The translations under genes and the position numbers were made by a program. From CBDUBU01 sp965365465 (GTDB taxonomy: Bacteria > Bacteroidota > Rhodothermia > Rhodothermales > DASSAV01), in assembly GCA_965365465.1 (NCBI GenBank), contig CBDUBU010000061.1, forward strand, positions 1 to 16,267: a stretch of DNA of 16,267 bases. The letters run 5' to 3'. The notes under the pieces were generated by a model. The model had not been told where the DNA came from and searched no databases. It worked only from the letters and a program-made list of their open reading frames with translations. Positions 6,521-12,649 of this stretch are shown piece by piece. Each line of letters starts with the position of its first letter. The first letter of the stretch is position 1.

Positions 6521-8803
6521 TCAGAGCGCGGCCGGCTCGATAACGTCGCTGCTCGTTTCCTGTCCTTCCTGAGCGCCTGCCGGGGCGGATTGGGCCATGA
6601 TTTTAGCAACGGCTCGAAGCTGGAGCCACCATTGCTCCTTAGGGCGCTTGAACTCGCGGTCAACCAGGCGAGGATAATCCTCCAGATTTCCGAAGCGAAC
6701 ACGTCCGCGCTCCAGTCCAATGAAGGCTGCATCCGATTGCGTTTTTGTGGCCTTTTCGATAAGAAATTCGACGCATCTGGCCGCCAGCCGGGTAGCCTGG
6801 ATACGGTCAAACGGAGTAGGGTTGCCGCCTTGCTGTAAATGGCCGAGAATAGCCTGACGCACCCCGAAAAGATTCCCGCCCTCTTCCTCAAAGAGCGCAG
6901 ACATAAAGTTGGTGGTGTAAATCGGATTTGCGTACTCGTTCCGGATGATCAGGCCTAGCCGCTTTCCTTCCTTGAAGTCATGAATCAGGTTATTAACATC
7001 GACCTGAAGGTCATTGAGACTGACGCCTTCCTCGTGCATATAAACGCGCTCGGCGCCGGTAGCCATGCCGCTCAACAGCGCCAGGTACCCACAATAGCGT
7101 CCCATGACTTCAACGACAAAGGTGCGGTGTGAGGCCACCGCTGACTGTTTGATCTTGTCGACTACCTCGACGATGCTGTTCAGCGCCGTATCAGCCCCGA
7201 TGCTGAATTCCGACCCCGGCAGGTTGTTGTTGATGCTGGCCGGCAGGCAGATGATCGGGATATCGAAGGCGGGATATTTATCCCGGTTCTGGACCATCTG
7301 ATAAGCAGCCTCATATCCGGCCCAGCCGCCGATGACCAGAAGACCCTCGACGCGATGCTGTTCCAGATTGCGGGCTATCGCATAGAGATCGCTTCCTCCC
7401 GGCACCTTGCGGTTGGTGCCGAGCTCCGAACCGCCAAGCCATGACCAGTCCTCGACGGTCATCCAGCCCATTTCATGTATATCTCCGTTGATAAGGCCCT
7501 GGAAGCCGTTCTCAATGCCGAGCATGACATGGCCGCGATCCAGGCCCAGGCGCACCGCTGCGCGGGTTGCTGTATTCATACCCGGTGAAGGCCCGCTGGC
7601 ATTGATAATAGCGAGCCGCAGCCGGCGCTGGTCCGAGCTGGGAGGGTGGGGAAGGGCCTGGGATAGGCGTTGAAAGATGAGGAGCGCCTCTTGAAAACTT
7701 CCTCCCCGCAACGCTACGGCTTTTTCATAATCCCGAGCCGCGATAGCATCAGCAACCGCATGGGTTTTCTGGACGCAGTCAATCAGGGGTTCCGTGTTTA
7801 CGCGGTTCTCGCGCATACCTACCACGACCGGTTCGCTGTCGGGCGCAGCGGCAAGAAGGTTTTCGACGGCAGCGTGCCCCAGAACCGTACTCATGTACCG
7901 ATCAAACCCGCTTGGGGAGCCGCCGCGCTGGACATGGCCGAGAATGGTAACGCGGGTATCCTGTCCCAGGCGCGTTTCAAGCAGTTCCTTGATGTGCGTG
8001 CTGGTAATAGGATTGCCGTCACGATCGTGTGCGCCTTCGGCCACAATCACCATGCTGTTTCGACGACCCGCTTTGCGAGCGGCGTGCAGCAACTGGCACA
8101 TCTCATCTTCCCAGTTCTCCGTCTCCGGAGGGCTTTCGGGAATGAGCACCCAGTCTGCGCCCGTAGCCAGTGCGCTCATCAGCGCCAGGTATCCACAGTT
8201 GCGCCCCATCACCTCCACGACAAAGGTGCGCTGGTGGCTGGCCGCTGTGCTGCTGATGGCGTCGATGGCATCTGTGATGCGATTGAGTGCGGTGTCTGCG
8301 CCGATGGTCATATCGGTGCCGAACATATCGTTATCAATGGACCCGACCATTCCGGCAATGTGCAGATAAGGATGCTGGTCGGCTGTTTCCTGGCTGATGG
8401 AACCGTTGCTGACGAGTTCGTCCAGCAGGTCCGGCCATTCCTGGCGAAACTGGGCAGCGCCGGTCAGGCTGCCGTCGCCGCCAATGACCACAAGGCTCGA
8501 TATGCCATGCGCCAGTAGATTCTCCGCAGCCTTGAGCCTTCCTTCACGGGTGCGAAATTCCTTGCAGCGTGCGGTTCCAATGACTGTGCCTCCCCTGTGC
8601 AGAATGCCGCTGACTGAATCCCAGTTTGCCCTGCGGATGCCTTCTCCACCTCCTACCATGCCTTTGTAGCCTTCGTAGATGGTGTAGACTTCTAATCCCT
8701 GATTCAGCGCCGAGCGAATAACAGCCCGGACAGCAGCATTCATCCCTGGAGCGTCTCCGCCGCTGGTCAAAACCCCAATGCTTTTGGGACGATGTATAGA
8801 CAT
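6521..8803 (-). CDS. Eukaryotic-type tandem ATP-dependent 6-phosphofructokinase (catalytic N-half, degenerate C-half)
   Basis: The 760-residue protein contains two PFK domains (about 6-378 and 394-735) with a short linker between, the same plan as animal and fungal PFK-1. The N-half is catalytically complete: TSGGDAPGMN (13-22), VIGGDGS (106-112), GMVGSIDNDMFGTD (151-164) with base D157, MGRNCGY (199-205) and GHVQRGGSPSGFDR (289-302). Gly at the position after GGD and Gly (G154) three residues before D157 indicate ATP rather than pyrophosphate as donor. The C-half has lost catalysis. GGWAG (492-496) replaces GGDG and ASINNN (522-527) replaces TIDND, with N525 at the base position. It still keeps eukaryote-like effector-domain motifs such as SHRTFVVEVMG and GHLQQGGNPTPFDR. 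The function is therefore the committed glycolytic step, probably allosteric. AAAGGAG at 8814-8820 lies about 10 bases before the ATG. The gene is divergent from the PPi-type enzyme. Confidence 0.95.
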   Translation of the reverse strand: MSIHRPKSIGVLTSGGDAPGMNAAVRAVIRSALNQGLEVYTIYEGYKGMVGGGEGIRRANWDSVSGILHRGGTVIGTARCKEFRTREGRLKAAENLLAHGISSLVVIGGDGSLTGAAQFRQEWPDLLDELVSNGSISQETADQHPYLHIAGMVGSIDNDMFGTDMTIGADTALNRITDAIDAISSTAASHQRTFVVEVMGRNCGYLALMSALATGADWVLIPESPPETENWEDEMCQLLHAARKAGRRNSMVIVAEGAHDRDGNPITSTHIKELLETRLGQDTRVTILGHVQRGGSPSGFDRYMSTVLGHAAVENLLAAAPDSEPVVVGMRENRVNTEPLIDCVQKTHAVADAIAARDYEKAVALRGGSFQEALLIFQRLSQALPHPPSSDQRRLRLAIINASGPSPGMNTATRAAVRLGLDRGHVMLGIENGFQGLINGDIHEMGWMTVEDWSWLGGSELGTNRKVPGGSDLYAIARNLEQHRVEGLLVIGGWAGYEAAYQMVQNRDKYPAFDIPIICLPASINNNLPGSEFSIGADTALNSIVEVVDKIKQSAVASHRTFVVEVMGRYCGYLALLSGMATGAERVYMHEEGVSLNDLQVDVNNLIHDFKEGKRLGLIIRNEYANPIYTTNFMSALFEEEGGNLFGVRQAILGHLQQGGNPTPFDRIQATRLAARCVEFLIEKATKTQSDAAFIGLERGRVRFGNLEDYPRLVDREFKRPKEQWWLQLRAVAKIMAQSAPAGAQEGQETSSDVIEPAAL

Positions 8804-8864
8804 AATGTGTTATCTCCTTTTTTCTCAGTTTTAAGCGCGAGGCTAGAGAAAGTTAACGCTGCCG

Positions 8865-8877
8865 CACTACAGTAGTG
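8865..8877. promoter_or_regulatory. Operator-like dyad CACTACAGTAGTG
   Basis: CACTAC and GTAGTG flank a single A, giving 6-base arms. It is centred about 68 bp upstream of the start of the tandem phosphofructokinase, a position suitable for a repressor or activator site. No protein can be named, and a palindrome of this size can arise by chance. Confidence 0.25.
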
Positions 8878-9006
8878 GCATGAAGTTTCTGTAAGCCTTC
8901 TTGCTGTGGCCGAAGGTCGCAAATTTTCACGCATAATTACGCCGAATCGCTGGAAGACCTTCTTTTTTCAATTACTGGTTAATAGACCGTGCGAGAGGGC
9001 ATCAGG

Positions 9007-9048
9007 ATGAGAACGCGCTCTTTTTTGAAAAACAGCTTCGTATATTGA
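9007..9048 (+). CDS. Possible 13-codon leader peptide ahead of the PPi-phosphofructokinase
   Basis: The sequence from ATG at 9007 to TGA at 9046-9048 encodes MRTRSFLKNSFVY. A purine-rich GAGAGGG at 8993-8999 sits 7 bases upstream, in ribosome-binding-site position. The stop codon overlaps the first arm of a terminator-like hairpin, the arrangement seen in leader-peptide attenuators. There is no run of a single regulatory amino-acid codon, although three aromatic residues and two leucine/valine codons occur. An ORF this short may be accidental. Confidence 0.22.
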   Translation: MRTRSFLKNSFVY

Positions 9049-9082
9049 GGGCCGGAGTGGAAGCCCTTTTTGTTTGTGGGCT
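9048..9082 (+). promoter_or_regulatory. Two competing hairpins (attenuator-like) in the leader of the PPi-phosphofructokinase
   Basis: AGGGC (9048-9052) pairs with GCCCT (9063-9067) and is followed by T5GTTTG, like a weak intrinsic terminator. The overlapping AGCCC (9062-9066) can instead pair with GGGCT (9078-9082), which would destroy the first stem. No gene ends just upstream on this strand, so a terminator here would act on the leader of the gene starting at 9137. Stems are only 5 bp, so this is suggestive only. Confidence 0.28.
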
Positions 9083-9136
9083 GCTATTTTCTTGAGCATT
9101 CGCTAATCTCGTAACCGAAAGAAAAAGTAAACTGTT

Positions 9137-10570
9137 ATGGCTACAGCACCCAAAAAAGTTGCCATCCTTGTGGGCGGAGGACCGGCTCCCGGCATCAACA
9201 GTGTGATCGGCGCAGCGACGATTTGCGCCATCCAGGAAGGCATAGAGGTAGTCGGCGTGCAGGATGGTTATAAGTGGATCATGCAAGGCGACATATCTCA
9301 CGTAGACAACCTGACGATTGACAAAGTCAGCCGTATCCACTTTCGGGGAGGATCGTACATCGGAATTGCCCGCGACAACCCGACCAAGAATCCCAAGAAC
9401 CTTGAGAATACGGTCACCTCGCTCCTGCGCCTGAACGTGGACAAGCTGATTTCAATCGGTGGGGATGACACCGCATACAGCGCTATGAAGGTAGATGAAA
9501 TGGCAGGCGGTCGCATCCGGGTGGTGCATGTACCCAAGACGATTGATAACGACCTCGATCTGCCGCATGGCATCCCGACTTTCGGTTACAATACAGCGCG
9601 TCATATCGGGGTGGAACTCGTCAAAAGCCTCATGGTAGATGCGCAGACCACGTCGCGGTGGTACTACGTCATCTCGATGGGTCGCAATGCAGGCCACCTT
9701 GCGCTTGGCATCGGAAAGACCTCCGGCGCTACGCTCACGCTGATCCCGGAGGAGTTTCCGGAGAAGGTTATCAACCTCTCGCACATCGTCGATATTCTTG
9801 TCGGCGCTATCATCAAACGTCTCAGCTATGGGCACACGGATGGGGTTGCCGTGCTAGCCGAAGGTTTGCTGGAGCGCCTCAACCAGAAGGATCTGGAGAT
9901 TCTGGAAAGCGTTGAGCGCGACGCACACGGTCACATTCGGCTTGCCGAAGTGAGTTTTGGCGAGATCGTCAAGTATCGGGTGCAGGAAAGGCTGAAAGAA
10001 TACGGCCTTAAAGCCACCATCGTCGCCAAGAACATTGGCTACGAATTGCGGTGCGCAGACCCGATTCCTTTCGACATGGAATACACCCGTGATCTGGGAT
10101 ACTGTGCGGCGCGTTTTGTTATCGACGGTGGCAGCGGCGCTATGGTGTCGATGCAGAACGGACATTTCGTGCCGATGTATTTCGACGAAATCTTCGATCC
10201 GGTTACGAAGAAGACAAGGGTGCGCATGGTTGATACGTCCTCGGCTTACTACCGTATCGCACGCAATTACATGCTTCGTTTGAATCCTGCCGACTTTGAA
10301 GATCCGCATGAACTGGCGAAGTATGCCGCAACTGCTGGAATTTCGCTGGAAGAATTCCGCAAGCAATTCCACTATCTGATCGAGCAGGATTTGCTTTATC
10401 AGGGCGGCAGCGAGGATGAAGCAACCGTAGCGGCGCACAACGTAGCAACGCGCGCCGCCCAGAAACCTTTTCAGCTTGACGCAAAGCTTGAGAAGAACGA
10501 AGACAAAAAAGACGCAAAAAAGGCTTCAACCGATAAGAACGAGAAGGCTGTTGCCGCAGAAAGCAAGTAG
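9137..10570 (+). CDS. pfp: Pyrophosphate-type 6-phosphofructokinase (PFP)
   Basis: The 477-residue product is a single-PFK-domain enzyme that interconverts fructose 6-phosphate and fructose 1,6-bisphosphate. It has the PPi-donor signature: IGGDDT (107-112), with Asp where ATP enzymes have Gly, and PKTIDND (133-139), with K134 and catalytic D137. The nucleotide-loop equivalent is altered to VGGGPAPGIN (12-21), also typical of PPi enzymes. MGRNAGH (181-187) and NIGYELRCADPIPFDMEYTR (299-318) complete the family pattern. PPi enzymes are reversible and save ATP. After about residue 445 the protein ends in a Lys/Asp/Ala/Glu-rich, low-complexity tail of about 30 residues that lies outside the PFK fold and is probably disordered. 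The ATG at 9137 fits the conserved N-terminus; only a weak purine-rich AAAGAAAAAG precedes it. It converges on the third phosphofructokinase across a bidirectional terminator. Confidence 0.94.
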   Translation: MATAPKKVAILVGGGPAPGINSVIGAATICAIQEGIEVVGVQDGYKWIMQGDISHVDNLTIDKVSRIHFRGGSYIGIARDNPTKNPKNLENTVTSLLRLNVDKLISIGGDDTAYSAMKVDEMAGGRIRVVHVPKTIDNDLDLPHGIPTFGYNTARHIGVELVKSLMVDAQTTSRWYYVISMGRNAGHLALGIGKTSGATLTLIPEEFPEKVINLSHIVDILVGAIIKRLSYGHTDGVAVLAEGLLERLNQKDLEILESVERDAHGHIRLAEVSFGEIVKYRVQERLKEYGLKATIVAKNIGYELRCADPIPFDMEYTRDLGYCAARFVIDGGSGAMVSMQNGHFVPMYFDEIFDPVTKKTRVRMVDTSSAYYRIARNYMLRLNPADFEDPHELAKYAATAGISLEEFRKQFHYLIEQDLLYQGGSEDEATVAAHNVATRAAQKPFQLDAKLEKNEDKKDAKKASTDKNEKAVAAESK

Positions 10571-10595
10571 ATAAGCTCTGGGTAAAAGAGAAGCA

Positions 10596-10626
10596 AAGCC
10601 GGCTCTGATAGAAACAGAGCCGGCTT
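10596..10626. terminator. Bidirectional intrinsic terminator between two convergent phosphofructokinase genes
   Basis: AAGCCGGCTCTG (10596-10607) and CAGAGCCGGCTT (10615-10626) form a perfect 12-bp stem with a 7-base loop (ATAGAAA). It is centred in the 63-bp gap between the stop at 10570 and the convergent stop at 10634. The minus-strand read-out continues into TGCTTCTCTTTTA, a reasonable U-rich tail; the plus-strand tail (CGCTGTTTC) is weaker. It can serve both genes. Confidence 0.85.
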
Positions 10627-10633
10627 CGCTGTT

Positions 10634-11761
10634 TCAAGTCATCGCCTTTGACGCCTTCGTGCCGGAAAACCTGTAGGCAAAGTCCTCAACGCCAAAAGAG
10701 GTGCCGACTGCCAGGGCAGCCGCGATCATGGGTGAATCTGGAGGCACTTTCCGGACCTTGTTTGCCACTTCACTCAGCGCCACACTTGTGAGCCGGTTTT
10801 CCTGAAGGCACACCATCCGACCGTAATTTTTATTTGCCGCCATTGCAGCGGCATAGGAGCCGAAAACCGTAGCCAGATTGCGGTCAAACGGGGTAGGGGT
10901 GCCTCCCCGTTGAATGTGGCCCAGGACGGCGGTTCTTACTTCGCTGTTCAGGCGCTCTCTGAGTTGTTGCTCCAGCACCGTTCCGATGCCGCCCAGTCGG
11001 ATAGGGTCCGGGCTGTCCAGAATGCGCTGCCGTACGGAAAGCGCGCCGCCGCTCGGTTTTGCTCCCTCGGAAATCACAATGATCGTGAAGCGCTGTCCGC
11101 CTTTCTCTCGATCGCTGCAGATGCGAGCCACTTCTTCGATCTCATAATCGAATTCCGGCAGCAGGATAACGTCTGCTCCACCGGCCACCCCTGCGTAGAG
11201 CGCTATCCAGCCGGCATACCGCCCCATCGTTTCGAGGATCATAACCCGGTTGTGACTCTGCGCCGTAGTGTGCAGCCGGTCTATCGCGTCTGTTGCAATG
11301 GTTACTGCTGTTTCAAAGCCGAAGGTCCGATCCGTATGCATCAGATCGTTATCGATCGTCTTCGGCACCCCCACGATATTCAGGCCTTTTTCCTGAAGAC
11401 CGTGCGAGATAGACATGGTGCCGTCTCCTCCAATCGCTACGATCACGTTGATTCCTGACTCCTCACAGAATTGGACTACCTCGTCCGAAACATCAGCCTG
11501 GTCTTGCTTGAAATAGCTGAAAGGATTGGCCTTATTGCTTGTTCCGAGTATGGTCCCGCCACTCGTCAGGATACCGCTGACATCCCGATAAGCGAGGGGC
11601 CTCATACGGCGTTCGATCAGGCCGAGGAACCCATCCTCGAAACCGATGACATCTGCATCACATTGTAGAATCAGGCTTTTCGTGACTGCCCGAATGACTG
11701 CATTTAAACCGGGGCAATCGCCGCCTCCGGTCAGTACACCCACGCGAAATCGCTTTTTCAT
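10634..11761 (-). CDS. pfkA: 6-phosphofructokinase, single-domain, group III type (probably ATP-dependent)
   Basis: The 375-residue product has one complete PFK domain: LTGGGDCPGLN (10-20), AIGGDGT (109-115), GVPKTIDNDL (131-140) with catalytic D137, METMGR-type ETMGRYAGW (177-185) and GHIQRGGTPTPFDR near residue 290. The donor-selecting pair is Gly in GGDGT (the ATP-type residue) with Lys at K134, the combination known from the mixed-substrate group III PFKs, whose G/K members use ATP. It therefore differs from both neighbouring paralogues. The ATG at 11761 begins directly before the first beta strand; no clear Shine-Dalgarno precedes it. The gene lies 179 bp downstream of the small acidic protein gene on the same strand. 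Its allosteric properties cannot be read from the sequence. Confidence 0.94.
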   Translation of the reverse strand: MKKRFRVGVLTGGGDCPGLNAVIRAVTKSLILQCDADVIGFEDGFLGLIERRMRPLAYRDVSGILTSGGTILGTSNKANPFSYFKQDQADVSDEVVQFCEESGINVIVAIGGDGTMSISHGLQEKGLNIVGVPKTIDNDLMHTDRTFGFETAVTIATDAIDRLHTTAQSHNRVMILETMGRYAGWIALYAGVAGGADVILLPEFDYEIEEVARICSDREKGGQRFTIIVISEGAKPSGGALSVRQRILDSPDPIRLGGIGTVLEQQLRERLNSEVRTAVLGHIQRGGTPTPFDRNLATVFGSYAAAMAANKNYGRMVCLQENRLTSVALSEVANKVRKVPPDSPMIAAALAVGTSFGVEDFAYRFSGTKASKAMT

Positions 11762-11940
11762 AGCATTTTTTCGGAGAGATCAGCCAGGATTTGCGAGTAG
11801 TAAAAATATCTCCCAGAAAAGGCTGCAAGATGGAAAACCTCGTAACCGTTTGAGAAAACGGAATCTGCAGGCGCTCACTACTTCTGAAGCAGAGTACTGA
11901 GAAAGCACCTGTCCAGACAGGGCCGGTCAAGGCGCGCTCG
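11762..11940 (-). promoter_or_regulatory. Probable promoter/leader region of the group III phosphofructokinase
   Basis: The 179-bp gap contains two small hairpins. CCTGTC/GACAGG (11908-11921) lies 20 bp after the upstream gene's stop and is followed on the minus strand by TGCTTTCTC, so it may be a weak terminator. CCGTTT/AAACGG (11846-11861) has a 4-base loop and lies 85 bp before the ATG. The latter overlaps the 10-mer CTCGTAACCG (11839-11848), which also occurs 20 bp upstream of the PPi-type gene (9108-9117). No definite promoter boxes were found. Confidence 0.3.
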
Positions 11941-12408
11941 CTATTCTTTCCGAAGCGCCTCGCGGCGTGTTTCGGCGTAGGAAGCAGCAGCAGATTCATC
12001 ATCAAAAAAATTGACTTGATCGAATCGGCCGTCTCCCGTCCAGTCTCCAGAGATATTCTTTTCCCGATCAAAGAACACTTCTCCGGATTCCGTATTCTCG
12101 AACACCACAAACTGGATCTGGTCTTCTACGTCTGAAAGCGCCTTGTTTAATTCCTCGTGCGTGGTATAGCGGCCCAGTTCTGCATAGCCTGGTTCAGGAC
12201 TGGAAGAGGCTGCTTTGGTCTGCGCTCGAAGTTTGTAGTAGCCGCTTTCCGTATGGCGGATCAATTGATAAGTTTGCTCTACCGGCGCGTTCTCAGCGCT
12301 GCTTTCATCCGGAGGTTCGGGCGCACGCACGTTAGAGCCAGACTCATGTTCAGCGGCGCCTCCGCGATGCTCTCCCTGGGTTGTGAGGTCTTTGTACTTT
12401 TCAGACAT
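11941..12408 (-). CDS. Small acidic protein of unknown function
   Basis: The 155-residue product is not recognised. The first 40 or so residues are hydrophilic and rich in Glu, Gly, Ser and Pro, and are probably disordered. Residues 46-61 (YQLIRHTESGYYKLRA) and 75-104 look like short beta strands and a helix. Residues 117-135 (NISGDWTGDGRFDQVNFF) contain a Gly/Asp loop resembling a turn-rich acidic segment, and the C-terminus is a charged helix. There is no signal peptide or membrane segment, so it should be cytosolic. AAGGA (minus strand, about 7 bases upstream of the ATG) supports the start at 12408, and codon use resembles the neighbouring genes. It is read toward the group III phosphofructokinase, but the gap and possible terminator make a shared operon uncertain. 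Confidence 0.65.
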   Translation of the reverse strand: MSEKYKDLTTQGEHRGGAAEHESGSNVRAPEPPDESSAENAPVEQTYQLIRHTESGYYKLRAQTKAASSSPEPGYAELGRYTTHEELNKALSDVEDQIQFVVFENTESGEVFFDREKNISGDWTGDGRFDQVNFFDDESAAASYAETRREALRKE

Positions 12409-12492
12409 GGCTTTTTCCTTTTGGCGGCATATTCGTCTGCTATCCGGCGCTGCCTCGCCTGGAGATAGCAGTAAAGGAAGGGTTTGGCGGCG

Positions 12493-12588
12493 TCATCCTC
12501 TAACGAAAGGTAACACGCATAGATACAGCAGGAACACAACGAATATGTAAAGCCTGGAGTGCTCCACGGCATCTTGCGGATCAACCAC
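12493..12588 (-). CDS. Possible 31-residue single-pass membrane peptide
   Basis: A GTG at 12588 opens a frame that ends at TGA (12493-12495). The peptide begins with an acidic segment (VVDPQDAVEHS) followed by one strongly hydrophobic helix (LYIFVVFLLYLCVLPFV) and a basic end (RG). AAAAGGAA lies about 9 bases upstream in ribosome-binding-site position. The pattern of a short acidic N-terminus, one transmembrane helix and a positive end is that of a genuine small membrane protein, but a 31-codon ORF can also be accidental. The competing 105-residue frame on the same strand (12279-12596) mostly overlaps the acidic protein gene out of frame and looks like a shadow. The rest of 12409-12649 shows no other gene; it should hold promoters for both directions. 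Confidence 0.3.
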   Translation of the reverse strand: MVDPQDAVEHSRLYIFVVFLLYLCVLPFVRG

Positions 12589-12649
12589 CGGCTCACTTCC
12601 TTTTCAACAGACTATCCTGTCTGGCAAGCATAACCTAGACGCAGAAACC

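Larger units (their letters stand above)
8804..9136. promoter_or_regulatory. 333-bp divergent regulatory region between two phosphofructokinase genes
   Basis: This gap must hold the promoters of the tandem enzyme (leftward) and the PPi-type enzyme (rightward). I could not place -10/-35 or Bacteroidota -33/-7 boxes with confidence. Visible structure from left to right is as follows. There is a strong ribosome binding site for the leftward gene at 8814-8820. A 13-base dyad lies at 8865-8877. A 7-bp stem (8912-8918 with 8956-8962) encloses a 37-base loop and is followed by T6. A 13-codon ORF lies at 9007-9048, and two mutually exclusive hairpins at 9048-9082. The region is unusually rich in T-tracts on the plus strand, which fits a long structured leader for the rightward gene. 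Confidence 0.5.

Noticed and set aside
7670..8518. 282-residue open frame on the plus strand
   Set aside because: It is antisense to the catalytic half of the tandem phosphofructokinase and its translation shows no family motif; the sense frame is strongly conserved.
6521..8803. Two phosphofructokinase genes fused by assembly error or frameshift
   Set aside because: The frame is continuous, the halves differ strongly, and the C-half degeneration matches the known eukaryotic PFK-1 pattern, so it is one real tandem protein.
8804..9001. Search for a promoter of the sigma-70 or Bacteroidota type
   Set aside because: Several TA-rich hexamers exist (for example TAATTA and TTAATA) but none has a partner box at the right spacing, so I did not place promoters.
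9854..10438. 194-residue minus-strand frame
   Set aside because: It is antisense to the PPi-type phosphofructokinase and has no domain pattern.
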